The notes below the pieces were generated by a model. It was not told the origin of the DNA. It searched no databases and saw only the letters and a list, made by a program, of their open reading frames with translations. The translations under genes and the position numbers were made by a program. From a bacterium (GTDB taxonomy: Bacteria; Patescibacteriota; Gracilibacteria; UBA1369; PNNO01): DNA of 36,086 nucleotides. The DNA lies in NCBI GenBank assembly GCA_013824265.1, contig PNNO01000004.1, forward strand, positions 160,001-196,086, written 5' to 3'. Of this stretch, positions 24,163 to 33,295 are shown in pieces. Position 1 is the stretch's first letter. Every line of letters starts with the position of its first letter.

Positions 24163-24783
24163 ATGACTCAATCAGATTGTTTCATAAAAGGAAGTGGCTG
24201 GAAAATTTCGACTAAAAAGCTTCCTATTCCAAAGACTTTTCAAAGAAAATTTCGCAAGCTGGCACAACACTATCCATATTATATTTTCGAAAATGAAGAT
24301 AAAAGTATTGCAGTAGTATTTCACCATATAGTTGAAATAAGAATGGGAACAGACGCAGGATCAATAAGCGTATTCTCAGATAAAAAAAATCCAAAAACAG
24401 ATAAGGATATAAACGAAATGTGGGGTATTGTATGCGGCCCGCTTGAAGACACAGTCGTATGGCTTTCCAATTCTATTTTTGTAGTCCGATTCTACTATAA
24501 AGGCAAAAATGACAGCAGACCACAAAGTGCATTAATTTTGATAGATTTAAAAAACCGAAAATTTGGAAGCATAAAATCGAAAAATCCAAATGGAATAAAG
24601 ATAAATATCGCAACAGATGATTTTATTGAATTAGAAGAATGGACATGGAACTACGACATCCATGGAAACAGAGAAATCTTGCACAAGAAAGTAATATTCC
24701 TACAAGACATAAAATGGACATCGTTCCCATTGGCAAGTTTTAAAGCCTCTATTCATCTCGCTAAAAAAGCAATAATAATTTAA
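24163..24783 (+). CDS. Hypothetical protein, 206 aa
   Basis: Not recognised. It is a soluble, beta-rich protein without signal peptide, with regularly spaced aromatic strands (YYIFENEDKSIAVVFHHIVEIRM, NSIFVVRFYYKG, ALILIDLKNRKFGSI), like many immunity or WYL/SMI1-type small proteins, but no family is certain. It starts 10 bases after the DUF2779 gene and is followed 10 bases later by another small unknown gene, so the three may form one operon. Confidence 0.7.
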   Translation: MTQSDCFIKGSGWKISTKKLPIPKTFQRKFRKLAQHYPYYIFENEDKSIAVVFHHIVEIRMGTDAGSISVFSDKKNPKTDKDINEMWGIVCGPLEDTVVWLSNSIFVVRFYYKGKNDSRPQSALILIDLKNRKFGSIKSKNPNGIKINIATDDFIELEEWTWNYDIHGNREILHKKVIFLQDIKWTSFPLASFKASIHLAKKAIII

Positions 24784-24793
24784 CCAATACATA

Positions 24794-25156
24794 ATGAAAC
24801 CGACTGAAGCTGAAATTCAAGAATACTGTAGCCAGCTAGAAAATTTCTTAGCTGCACAAGAATGGAAAATTGAATTAACTACAACGGAATCACCATTCTA
24901 TACATTTACAAAAGGAGATGATGATAAAGAAGAATGGTGGTTCGATGACGTAATCATTACACTACCAAATGGCAAAAAACTTACAATATTCGCTTGTTAT
25001 GCTGGACTTACAGTCCTCCATACAGATCATAATGCAATATTCGCTGATGCCTATGATATTCAAAATGCGGTGTATGCAGAATTAAAAGTTCAGCCAAGAC
25101 CTAATAAAAATCCTAGCGATTCGTATTGGAAATTATGGGATAAATTGGATAAATAG
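24794..25156 (+). CDS. Hypothetical acidic protein, 120 aa
   Basis: Not recognised. It is small, acidic and Trp-rich, with an EEWWFDDVIITLPNGKKLTIFA segment suggesting two antiparallel strands, and no membrane segment. It ends 44 bases before the 3' end of the convergent hsdR gene. Size and composition resemble immunity or anti-defence proteins, but that is only an impression. Confidence 0.65.
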   Translation: MKPTEAEIQEYCSQLENFLAAQEWKIELTTTESPFYTFTKGDDDKEEWWFDDVIITLPNGKKLTIFACYAGLTVLHTDHNAIFADAYDIQNAVYAELKVQPRPNKNPSDSYWKLWDKLDK

Positions 25157-25200
25157 TTTTTTAATGCTCGCCCACCCAAGTTGTCACAGTGCAGACGCAC

Positions 25201-27507
25201 CTAAACCACATTAGAATACAAATCCTTCTGAACCGCAAAGAAAATCGCTCGCATCTTTTCTACATTGCCAAGCAACTGTTCCGCATCGGCAATTGCGTGA
25301 TATTTCAAATTTAACAAAACCGGTAGTTTCTCTTCATCTAACTCTTCAACGCCTTTTTCTTCATATTTTGATAGTACGAAATTTATAAATTCTCTTTGTT
25401 TCTCGTCCAAATCATCAAAGATTTTATCCTTCGCCTGCTCTACTCTTTGCACCCTCGTTATCGGTTGTTTTGAAAACGACAAATACAACAAGACATCAAA
25501 CAGATCGCTTTGTTCTGCATCAATCATCTTTTGTAAAGTTTCAAGCTGGTCTTTTCCAAAACCTAATGAATTTAATTTTTCTAACAAGGCTTTCCTTGTT
25601 TTTGGATCAGACCAAATTTTTCGCAATTCTTCTTCGTTTTTAAACAAATCCGGCATGGTGCCATATAAATTATCCATAAATTCCTGAATTGAAATTGGTC
25701 GTCCATCCCCACTCCAAAACGACGTTGAAATCATGTGTTGTATTGCAAATTCTTTCCCGTCACGTAATTTAATTATCAACTTCTTCTTCGGTTCTTCCGG
25801 CTCCTCACCTACACCAACTAATTGTTTTTGTTCTTTCTCTTCAGGATATTTATGTTCCTTTGAATCTTCTTCCGGTGTCACATAAATAGGATCTCCATCC
25901 CATTCCGGATCGGAAAAATGTTTATATGCGTCTACGAAATCATAGATTGTAAAATAATCTTTCCCGTCAAAAAGTCTAGTTCCGCGTCCAATAATCTGTT
26001 TGAACTCAATCATCGAATTTATAGGTCTCATTAACACTATATTTCTAATATTTCTTGCATCTACACCTGTTGATAATTTTTGCGATGTCGTAAGAATTGT
26101 TGGAATTGTTTTTTCATTGTCCTGAAATTGACGTAAAAACTGTTCTCCACGCAAACCATCATTTGCTGTTACTCTAACACAATAATTTGGGTCCTTACTT
26201 TTCTTAATTTGATTTATAAGATCACGAACCGCCGCAGCATGAGCCTGATTTGCGCAGAAAATTAACGTTTTTTCATTTTGATCAATTTCATCAAGGATAA
26301 CTTTAACTCTTTTCGCTTCACGAGCTTCTATTTCAATAATACGATTAAAATCAGCCTCTTCGTATACCTTGCCTTCCTCAACCTCTCCCTCAATTATTTG
26401 ATCGTCGGAAGTGTACACATACTCATCAAGAGTTGTTTGAATTCGTTTAACTTTGAAAGGTGTTAAAAATCCATCATTAACACCCTCTTTAAATGAATAA
26501 ATATATACCGGTTCGCCAAAATATCTATATGTGTCTACGTTGTCTTGTCTTTTTGGAGTTGCTGTAAGCCCAAGTTGAACGGCAGGTGAAAAATATTCCA
26601 TAATCCCTCTCCAGTTGCTCTCGTCATTTGCTCCGCCACGATGACACTCGTCAATAATAATGAAATCAAAAAAATCTTTTGGATATTCTCCAAAATAAGG
26701 CGTTCCTCCCGACCCACTCATAAAAGTTTGAAAGATGGTAAAATAAACGCTTCCACTCATTGGGACAGAGCCTTTTTTCCTTATATCTAAAGGATTTATT
26801 CTTACCAAAGCATCTTCGCTAAAAGCGGAAAAAGCATTAAAAGCCTGATCAGCTAAAATATTCCTATCAGCTAAAAATAAAATTCTTGGCCTTCGGGCAC
26901 CATCACGTTTTAAAGTCCATCGAGCCTGAAAAAGTTTCCATGCAATCTGAAAAGCAACGGCTGTTTTTCCTGTTCCTGTCGCCATAGTTAAAAGGATTCT
27001 CTTTTTCTCTTCAGCTACTGCATTTAAAGCTTTGTGAATAGCAATTTCCTGATAATAACGTTTTCCGTATTCACCTTCATTAGGCACGCTAGCAAACTTT
27101 TCTTTCCATTCATCCCAATCGGCAAACGTTTTATTCCAAAGTTCTTCAGGGGTTGGAAAAGCTTCAATACTTTCCTCATGTCCTGTTTCCATGGAAATTT
27201 CATAAATCTCTTTTCCGTTGGTGGCGTATGTATAATCAATATGTAACTTCTGGGCATACGCTTTGGCCTGAGCAACCCCTTCTCCAACTTCCAATTCGTC
27301 GGATTTTGCTTCAATTACACCAATTTTGCGATTTTTATACACCAAAATATAATCCGCAATTTCCGGTTTCTCTCTTGTTCCACCTGCTTGAATTTTCCCG
27401 TCTGTAATACGAAATTCCCTTAGGACTTTCGATCCTTCAACTTCGCCCCAACCGCTCGCTTTAAGCTTGGGGTCTATATATTCCGCTCTGGTTTCTGATT
27501 CGTTCAT
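25201..27507 (-). CDS. hsdR: Type I restriction enzyme endonuclease/translocase subunit HsdR
   Basis: HsdR cuts unmodified DNA after ATP-driven translocation by the HsdR2M2S1 complex. The N-terminal nuclease domain has Asp52 and Glu66-Ala-Lys68 (IGVIEAK). The SF2 motor has Walker A MATGTGKT (175-182), motif II DECH (286-289) in FIIIDECHRGG, motif III LTATPKR and motif VI IIGRGTRL. The C-terminal part (from about 590) looks like the EcoEI-type HsdR C-terminal domain. Length 768 is typical of that subgroup. The stop codon is at 25201. It starts five bases downstream of the fic gene and shares its promoter, so hsdR is separated from hsdM/hsdS by its own regulatory region. Confidence 0.93.
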   Translation of the reverse strand: MNESETRAEYIDPKLKASGWGEVEGSKVLREFRITDGKIQAGGTREKPEIADYILVYKNRKIGVIEAKSDELEVGEGVAQAKAYAQKLHIDYTYATNGKEIYEISMETGHEESIEAFPTPEELWNKTFADWDEWKEKFASVPNEGEYGKRYYQEIAIHKALNAVAEEKKRILLTMATGTGKTAVAFQIAWKLFQARWTLKRDGARRPRILFLADRNILADQAFNAFSAFSEDALVRINPLDIRKKGSVPMSGSVYFTIFQTFMSGSGGTPYFGEYPKDFFDFIIIDECHRGGANDESNWRGIMEYFSPAVQLGLTATPKRQDNVDTYRYFGEPVYIYSFKEGVNDGFLTPFKVKRIQTTLDEYVYTSDDQIIEGEVEEGKVYEEADFNRIIEIEAREAKRVKVILDEIDQNEKTLIFCANQAHAAAVRDLINQIKKSKDPNYCVRVTANDGLRGEQFLRQFQDNEKTIPTILTTSQKLSTGVDARNIRNIVLMRPINSMIEFKQIIGRGTRLFDGKDYFTIYDFVDAYKHFSDPEWDGDPIYVTPEEDSKEHKYPEEKEQKQLVGVGEEPEEPKKKLIIKLRDGKEFAIQHMISTSFWSGDGRPISIQEFMDNLYGTMPDLFKNEEELRKIWSDPKTRKALLEKLNSLGFGKDQLETLQKMIDAEQSDLFDVLLYLSFSKQPITRVQRVEQAKDKIFDDLDEKQREFINFVLSKYEEKGVEELDEEKLPVLLNLKYHAIADAEQLLGNVEKMRAIFFAVQKDLYSNVV

Positions 27508-27512
27508 AATGT

Positions 27513-28610
27513 TTATCTGATAACTTTTCTTAAATCCGAAAAAATATAAATCTTATTACGTGCTTTTGTAGGCGTAATATCAGTAATAATTTTAAATTCA
27601 ACAAATTTTTCAATAACCGTATACAAGGTTTGAGTATTTGAAATTTTTGAAATTTTCTTGATAGATTTTGTTGTAAATGTCGGTTTGATAAAAATAGCAT
27701 CAAGAAATGGATTCGCGTAAATTGAATTGATTTCAGGCATTCTTTCTTTTAGATCTTTGTATAATTTTTCTATTTTCACCACTCTTTCGAGAGTAATTTT
27801 TGTCTGCTCAAAAATAGCATCAAGAAAAAATTTGATCCAAGGAATCCAATTCCCTTTTTCACTTACGTCTCGTAATAATTCATAATAAATATCTCGATTC
27901 TCTTCCATGAATTCACTTATATAAATATTTGGATAAGCCGTTACTTTCTTTTCGTATAGAAACAACGGAATAAGAAGTCTTCCGACTCTTCCGTTGCCAT
28001 CCATAAAGGGATGGATAGATTCAAATTGGTAATGTGCAATTGCAATTTGAATAAGTGGATCAATTACATCTTCTGAATGAAGATATTTTTCCAGATTCGA
28101 AAAAAGTTCAGGAATATGTTGATGTTCCGGTGGTACAAATGTAGCCGAATCAATGGTAGCCCCATATGGACCAATAAAAACCTGACTTTTTCTAAATTCT
28201 CCCGGGGCTTTATTTTGTCCACGAACTGAATTTAGAAGTAACTTATGTAGGTCTTTAATAACATTTTCTGCCAGAGGTCTTTTTTCTAAAAGATTTTTCC
28301 CGTGCTCTATAGCTAAACGGTAATTATAAATCTCCCTATAATCTTTTTCTTTTTCATTTTCTTGAGACTTCATGTCCTGAGCATCAAACATCATAACTTC
28401 ATCCAATGTGGCCTGAGTACCTTCAATTTTGGAACTCAAAACCGCTTCTTTTGTCTCAAAAGTTCGCTGAATAATCTCAGGATTAGGCAACCTTTTAACA
28501 GCTTCATCATAACGAGCCACAATATCTCGTGCCCTAATAATATCAGAAAAAATTGGTGTAAAATCCAATTTTGGAGGCAATAATGGTGGGATAAACGGCT
28601 TTTTTGTCAT
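27513..28610 (-). CDS. Fic-family AMPylase with N-terminal inhibitory motif and C-terminal winged helix
   Basis: Fic proteins transfer AMP or related groups to target proteins. The full active motif HPFMDGNGRVGR is at residues 200-211. An auto-inhibitory (S/T)xxxE(G/N) helix lies in the N-terminal part (Ser59 to Glu63-Gly64, in AVLSSKIEGTQ), which makes it a class II Fic, self-inhibited. Residues from about 300 to the end (FTTKSIKKISKISNTQTLYTVIEKFVEFKIITDI) look like a winged helix-turn-helix, as in SoFic-type proteins, and could bind the inverted repeats in front of the gene. Length 365. It is the first gene of a two-gene unit with hsdR. Confidence 0.9.
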   Translation of the reverse strand: MTKKPFIPPLLPPKLDFTPIFSDIIRARDIVARYDEAVKRLPNPEIIQRTFETKEAVLSSKIEGTQATLDEVMMFDAQDMKSQENEKEKDYREIYNYRLAIEHGKNLLEKRPLAENVIKDLHKLLLNSVRGQNKAPGEFRKSQVFIGPYGATIDSATFVPPEHQHIPELFSNLEKYLHSEDVIDPLIQIAIAHYQFESIHPFMDGNGRVGRLLIPLFLYEKKVTAYPNIYISEFMEENRDIYYELLRDVSEKGNWIPWIKFFLDAIFEQTKITLERVVKIEKLYKDLKERMPEINSIYANPFLDAIFIKPTFTTKSIKKISKISNTQTLYTVIEKFVEFKIITDITPTKARNKIYIFSDLRKVIR

Positions 28611-28617
28611 ATTATTA

Positions 28618-28682
28618 TTCTAATTACAAGCATTAGAATTGTACCATCTCTTATTCTAGTTTGCAAGCCTTTTCTGGAATAA
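28618..28682 (-). promoter_or_regulatory. fic-hsdR promoter with two overlapping operator-like dyads
   Basis: On the minus strand, -35 TTGCAA (28661-28666) and extended -10 TACAAT (28638-28643) are 17 bases apart. Dyad 1, TTCTAAT-N7-ATTAGAA (28618-28638), covers the start point. Dyad 2, TTATTCTAG-N14-CTGGAATAA (28651-28682, one mismatch), covers the -35. Both dyads share the TTCTAAT/TTCTAG half-site type. A repressor bound here would block transcription. Confidence 0.75.
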
Positions 28683-28721
28683 GAAGTTTTTTACATCTAA
28701 AGTCTGGAATAACTATACTCC

Positions 28722-28753
28722 TAATTCTAATTTTATGTGATTTATTAGAATTA
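28722..28753. promoter_or_regulatory. Third TTCTAAT-type dyad upstream of fic
   Basis: Perfect 10-bp arms TAATTCTAAT (28722-28731) and ATTAGAATTA (28744-28753), 12 bases apart, sharing the half-sites of the promoter dyads. It lies 30 bases beyond the stop of the upstream gene. It lacks a T-run, so it is more likely an operator than a terminator. Confidence 0.65.
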
Positions 28754-28783
28754 GAATTAAAAATGTATATAAACTTTCTAAAA

Positions 28784-29329
28784 TCACCAACCATTTTTAC
28801 AACTTTTTCTTTCTAATTCACCATTTGTAGATAAAAAATTCCATTCGGTTATTTCATTCCCCTCTTCATCCTCATAAACAACAAGATCAAATACTTTATG
28901 TATTTCGATGGAAGGATTATGCCCGACTATTACATACTGCGGATATTTTCTCCATTTCTCACGATACATTTTTGTTGTTTCACTATCAAATCCTTCAGAT
29001 TTCATCAAATTTTTATAAACATCTGATTTATGATGAGTAAATATGGGAATTGATTTCCCAAAATATGCAGCTTTATTCTTATAACCATTTTTATAATTGG
29101 CAAAACACGCTTTTTCCGAAAAAGACATCAAAAATAGCTGATAAAGATCTTCAGCATATTGAATAATATAATCAAAATCTTTTCTTACACTTAATATATT
29201 TAAATATTTTTTATTGATTCCATGGCGCATAAGTAACTTTTTTTCTTCCTGACCATGAAATTGCCAAAATACAAGCCACGCCTTTTTCAATTTAATAATT
29301 TCCTTTAATTTCTTGTTATTTTTACTCAT
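28784..29329 (-). CDS. Hypothetical protein within the restriction operon, 181 aa
   Basis: Not recognised. It is a basic, Tyr/Lys/Trp-rich soluble protein with no membrane segment. Distinctive blocks are KKAWLVFWQFHGQEEKKLL (about 15-33) and YPQYVIVGHNPSIEIHKVFDLVVYEDEEGNEITEWNF (about 129-165). It starts five bases after hsdS ends, so it is the last gene of the hsdM-to-hsdS transcript. Downstream lie 173 bases with the fic promoter. Its tight placement suggests an accessory part of the restriction system, but sequence gives no role. Confidence 0.7.
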   Translation of the reverse strand: MSKNNKKLKEIIKLKKAWLVFWQFHGQEEKKLLMRHGINKKYLNILSVRKDFDYIIQYAEDLYQLFLMSFSEKACFANYKNGYKNKAAYFGKSIPIFTHHKSDVYKNLMKSEGFDSETTKMYREKWRKYPQYVIVGHNPSIEIHKVFDLVVYEDEEGNEITEWNFLSTNGELERKSCKNGW

Positions 29330-29334
29330 AAAAT

Positions 29335-30531
29335 TTAAAGTTCTCCATTAAATGCCTTCTTCAAAACCGATTTTTTCAGCTCTGCTAAATCAGCTAATTT
29401 CTGCTTATATATTGCTTCCAGTTTCTTGGTCTCAGTAGAGAGGGTATCAAGTTTTGCAACGATGTCTTTTTGTTCGGAAAGTGAAGGAGTCGGTATTGGA
29501 TAATTTTTTAATTTTGTTCCGTTAATATTAGCTTGATTTACACTTGAAATCACTACTGTTTTGCCATAATCTTTTGCAATATTTGAATTAAGAAAATAAT
29601 TTAGATAATCGGCATCTAATAGGTTTTCTTTTCTATTAATTCTTATTAAATAACCAGCGAAAATCGCAGGCATTTCTCCTTTATAGACAGCAGTTTTACC
29701 AACTAACTCAGGGCTATTTGTTCGATTAAACAAAACATCATTATATTTGAGCAAATATTTTTTATTTTCACAGTCATCATCGGAATAAACAAGGTTATCC
29801 CAATTAAACCTACCCTCCTGAATATTTCCCATTCGCAATACTGAAATTTTTCCAGTTGATTTTGATTTGGAGGACGACCCATATTCAACACTATCGCAAA
29901 GTTCCCCCAAAGTTTTAATTTCATATTCCGGGTTAGTAAAAACACTTTGCAAATACGATTCAAAAAGTGCTTTGGCCTGTTGTATTTTTTTTTCAGCATT
30001 TTCTTTTGCCTTCGCCGTTTTATCAAAAACTTCATCCAAAATTTTCACAATGCGGTGTTGTTCGGGGAGGGGTGGGAGTGGGATTTTAAAACTTTTTATT
30101 TGTTCTGTGCTTAAATTTGGTTGAGCTGATCCAGCTGATATTTTTAAATTTTCTTCAATTCTTGTTGATAAAAAATAATATAAATAATCGTTCGACAGAT
30201 CTTTTTTAGGTTTAAATTTCCCGACTCGTTGATTTAAATAAAATATTTCATCTGCATCACAAATTGCTAATTTTCCAGTTGTTGCACCAGACATTGCGAT
30301 CACTAAATCTCCCTTCAATGCTTGGTATTTATCAAAATCTTCCTTGTAGTTTTTTTTATCAAAGAAAACAAGTCTATTGTATGAAATTCCATCATTTTGA
30401 ATATTAGAAATTCTTAATACAGGAAAACCGGTTTCTTTGAATAGTTTACTTTTAAAAGCAAACCCATTTTGAAAATCACAAACATCACCTAGTTTTTTTG
30501 TTTGCCAGTTATTTTTAATAATTTTGTCCAT
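29335..30531 (-). CDS. hsdS: Type I restriction-modification specificity subunit HsdS
   Basis: HsdS reads the bipartite DNA target and holds the methylase subunits. Two target-recognition domains are visible, each with a conserved helix end. TRD1 starts at WQTKKLGDVCDFQNGFAF (residues 9-26) and ends in IPLPPLPEQHRIVKILDEVFDKT (about 150-172). TRD2 starts at EIKTLGELCDSVEYG (about 204-218) and ends in YPIPTPSLSEQKDIVAKLDTLS (about 343-364). The end KKSVLKKAFNGEL is typical. Length 398 is normal. The gap to the GHKL ATPase gene is only three bases. Confidence 0.93.
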   Translation of the reverse strand: MDKIIKNNWQTKKLGDVCDFQNGFAFKSKLFKETGFPVLRISNIQNDGISYNRLVFFDKKNYKEDFDKYQALKGDLVIAMSGATTGKLAICDADEIFYLNQRVGKFKPKKDLSNDYLYYFLSTRIEENLKISAGSAQPNLSTEQIKSFKIPLPPLPEQHRIVKILDEVFDKTAKAKENAEKKIQQAKALFESYLQSVFTNPEYEIKTLGELCDSVEYGSSSKSKSTGKISVLRMGNIQEGRFNWDNLVYSDDDCENKKYLLKYNDVLFNRTNSPELVGKTAVYKGEMPAIFAGYLIRINRKENLLDADYLNYFLNSNIAKDYGKTVVISSVNQANINGTKLKNYPIPTPSLSEQKDIVAKLDTLSTETKKLEAIYKQKLADLAELKKSVLKKAFNGEL

Positions 30532-30534
30532 AAG

Positions 30535-32238
30535 CTAAGAAGTTTCTGAATTATCAAGCCTGCGGAATAAGTGAGAAAGAAGACCTAGAGCATCCAAACA
30601 ATCTTGCTCAGTATATAGACCAGAGTCTTTAAGGTCAGATGCGAGTTCATGGTGAATAGGATTTCTAAAGGCAAGCCACATGGCATATGCTAATAATCCG
30701 TGCCCCTTAGATATGTTTTCTAAAGTCAACACTTCAAAATTTGTACCATTGGGTCTTTTATACTTTTTTACAACAGATAGCTCTGGTAAAACTGGCGGTT
30801 GAGGTGGTTGTGACGGTGCTGGTTGGTCGGGAATAAAAGCGTGTTTAATTAGTTTTGAATCAGTTAAACCAGAAGATGAATGACTCTGCACTTCTCGAAT
30901 GTATTTTATTACCCCCTCAGATACCGCTTTATAATAATCCTCGCTCTTATAAAAAGGAAAAACTAGGTTATGTAATGTTGGGTGTAATTTCTGCCAGTGA
31001 AAATACGGATATGGTTTAATTATATTTTGTAGCCCCTTTAGACTGCTAATAGCTTTATCATCGGACAATTCGGCGTCTTTTGTTAAAGCGTTAATAATTG
31101 AATCAAGATTATCATTTATATCTTTTGGAATATGCTCTCGCCATTCACCAATCTTAATACCCGTACTGTTCTCTAGCTTTTTCTGTTTAATTTCTGCTCT
31201 TTTAGTACGCCAATCTGTCTCAAGCCATCGAAGCATTTTTTGTAAATATTCTCTTAATTTAAGCATGTCTGGATGCTCCCAGTTTAACGATTGACGATTA
31301 GTTCCTATAACATCTTCACCAAAGTCATCTATAAAATCTACCTCTAACCAGCCAGTTAAATAAGTAAAGAAGTGACTTGAAGTACTATCTGAAAAATATT
31401 CAGGAATATTCACCAGTTTTCTACGAGAAAATAGTGTAATTCCTTTCATATTAGTAGCTGGTGGAATAGGCTTTTCTGTAGCTATTAAATGACCCTTAAC
31501 TTCCAATTTTCTTTCATAGATACTTTCAAAAGTAATATCATCAGGAACATCCCACTCAACTTCTTGAGTAAGGTTTGAGTATTTCCTCTCATTTTTTATA
31601 AGGATTTCTTCTTCTTCATTATATTTTATATAAATATTGAAATCTTGATCTATAATAAAAAATCTTGACAGATTGTCCGCAAGTGTCTCCGCATTAAAAT
31701 TACTAATACGTTGTATGTCTCTCAAGATAATAATAGTTCCTTTTTCTTCCTCGCATACAACATTATGCTCCAAAATTGTTGGAGAATAATCTTTTTGTTT
31801 ATCTTTTTCTCCGTCTGATAATATATCTCCCCATTTCATCAAAAAAGAATTCCTTTTATAATTTTGTGTTGTTCTCACCTCTATTTCATGAGCAATACCA
31901 AAAAACGACAATTTACCTAAGCCCTTTTTCCCGATAACTTTTCTTCCGCCTGGAGATGTTTGACTTCCTTCATCACTTCGTCGATTGCGTCCAATTCTCA
32001 AAAATTTTTCATTAATATCAGTAAAAGACATACCGTGTCCATTATCAGAAACAACGATCTCTTTATTTTCTTGATCTTTGAGATGAATATTCACTTGAGT
32101 CGCATCAGCATCCTGAGAATTTGCAACAAGCTCCGCAACTACAGGTGGTAATGTGGAATACATTCTTACGCCCAAATGCTCAATCGTATTTGGCGTAAAT
32201 GTCATCTTTAGTTTTTGGGTATTATTATGTTGAAGCAT
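30535..32238 (-). CDS. GHKL-type ATPase (MORC/MutL/Hsp90-like) linked to a cytosine methyltransferase
   Basis: The N-terminal Bergerat-fold ATPase has the N-box ELVANSQDADA (Asn40), the DNGHGM motif (residues 65-70) and the lid GKKGLGKLSFFG (103-114). This follows the pattern of the prokaryotic MORC/MutL-like proteins that comparative studies have linked to restriction-modification operons. About residues 200-340 form a second fold (transducer-like). A Pro-rich linker (PAPSQPPQPPVLPEL, about 475-490) leads to a C-terminal helical region. Length 567. The ATG at 32238 overlaps the methyltransferase gene by 14 bases; an alternative ATG 11 codons later would avoid the overlap. ATP-dependent DNA clamping or a restriction-coupling role is inferred. 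Confidence 0.85.
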   Translation of the reverse strand: MLQHNNTQKLKMTFTPNTIEHLGVRMYSTLPPVVAELVANSQDADATQVNIHLKDQENKEIVVSDNGHGMSFTDINEKFLRIGRNRRSDEGSQTSPGGRKVIGKKGLGKLSFFGIAHEIEVRTTQNYKRNSFLMKWGDILSDGEKDKQKDYSPTILEHNVVCEEEKGTIIILRDIQRISNFNAETLADNLSRFFIIDQDFNIYIKYNEEEEILIKNERKYSNLTQEVEWDVPDDITFESIYERKLEVKGHLIATEKPIPPATNMKGITLFSRRKLVNIPEYFSDSTSSHFFTYLTGWLEVDFIDDFGEDVIGTNRQSLNWEHPDMLKLREYLQKMLRWLETDWRTKRAEIKQKKLENSTGIKIGEWREHIPKDINDNLDSIINALTKDAELSDDKAISSLKGLQNIIKPYPYFHWQKLHPTLHNLVFPFYKSEDYYKAVSEGVIKYIREVQSHSSSGLTDSKLIKHAFIPDQPAPSQPPQPPVLPELSVVKKYKRPNGTNFEVLTLENISKGHGLLAYAMWLAFRNPIHHELASDLKDSGLYTEQDCLDALGLLSHLFRRLDNSETS

Positions 32239-33292
32239 GATTCTTGATTATAGTTAACCCGAGTTTTTTTGCATACAGTGGTGGAACCGCATTTCCGATC
32301 ATGCGAGCTATTGATGAAACACTGGTTCCAACAAATTTATAATTTTTTGGAAATGTTTGAAGTGTAGCACCCTCCCTTAACGAAATTGGACGATCTTCGT
32401 CTGGGTGAGCAAAACGTCCATTAGAAATACTAAAAAACTTTGTTGTAATTGTAGGGGCCGGTTTGTCCCAAGACATTCTTCCATAAGTGTCGGTAAAAGA
32501 AATATTGCGATCCTTTTTCTTGTAAGCTTCAAGTTGTAAATTTGTATTAGCCCATGATTCCCGTGAACCCCCATTCTTCGGAGTAAGTTTCAACCTTTTT
32601 ATGTTGTTTTCGCTAAGCCCCGCTGTTGTGTGCATAAATCTCGTTGCGTCATTGTGGCCAACCGAAATTTTAGGGAATCCATTTTTTGTTCCAATAAAAT
32701 CTGCAACTGTTGGAAACGAATTATTTGGTTCTGGAAAAATTTCTTTATCAGTAATTCTGTTGGCAATTAAAGAGAATCTTTTTCTCGTCTCTGGAACGCC
32801 ATACTCGTTAAGATGCACGACTTTGTAATGAACGGTGTATCCTCTTTTTTTCAAATCATCAACAAATAAATTTAGTCCGCTTTCTTTTTGTTTATTTAAA
32901 ATACCAGGCACATTTTCGACGACAACATATCCAGGATTATAATATTTTACAAAACGATGAAATTCGTGTAGCAAATCCTTTGATTTCTCAGATTTATTTT
33001 TACTTGTACGAATAATAGTCCAGTACTGGCATGGACTGCATCCAATCAAAATTAAATTATCATCGTTCTTCTTAATGTCAACTTCCTTTGAAAGATCTGC
33101 TTCTTTTAGTTTAGAAACATCTGCGAGTATATATTTTGCCCCTTTAATATTAGATTCGTATGTTTCTTTGCAATCTGGATCAAAATCTATTCCAGCAATA
33201 ACATCAATTCCAGCTTGTTGCATACCAAAACTCATTCCACCCCCTGAGCAGAAAAAATCAATTGCTTTTAATTTTGTATTTTTTTTTGCCAT
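32225..33292 (-). CDS. DNA (cytosine-5-)-methyltransferase
   Basis: The protein methylates cytosine in DNA with S-adenosylmethionine. Motifs in order: I DFFCSGGGMSFGMQQAG (residues 12-28), IV GCSPCQ with the catalytic Cys88, VI ENVPG (126-130), VIII VPETRKRF, IX REGATLQTFP and X GNAVPPLYAKKLG near the end. Length 355 is typical of a small Dcm-type enzyme. The target is not readable from sequence. It starts three bases after hsdM stops and overlaps the GHKL ATPase gene, so methyltransferase and ATPase form a pair inserted between hsdM and hsdS. No type II nuclease gene is adjacent. Confidence 0.95.
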   Translation of the reverse strand: MAKKNTKLKAIDFFCSGGGMSFGMQQAGIDVIAGIDFDPDCKETYESNIKGAKYILADVSKLKEADLSKEVDIKKNDDNLILIGCSPCQYWTIIRTSKNKSEKSKDLLHEFHRFVKYYNPGYVVVENVPGILNKQKESGLNLFVDDLKKRGYTVHYKVVHLNEYGVPETRKRFSLIANRITDKEIFPEPNNSFPTVADFIGTKNGFPKISVGHNDATRFMHTTAGLSENNIKRLKLTPKNGGSRESWANTNLQLEAYKKKDRNISFTDTYGRMSWDKPAPTITTKFFSISNGRFAHPDEDRPISLREGATLQTFPKNYKFVGTSVSSIARMIGNAVPPLYAKKLGLTIIKNHAST

Positions 33293-33295
33293 ATA

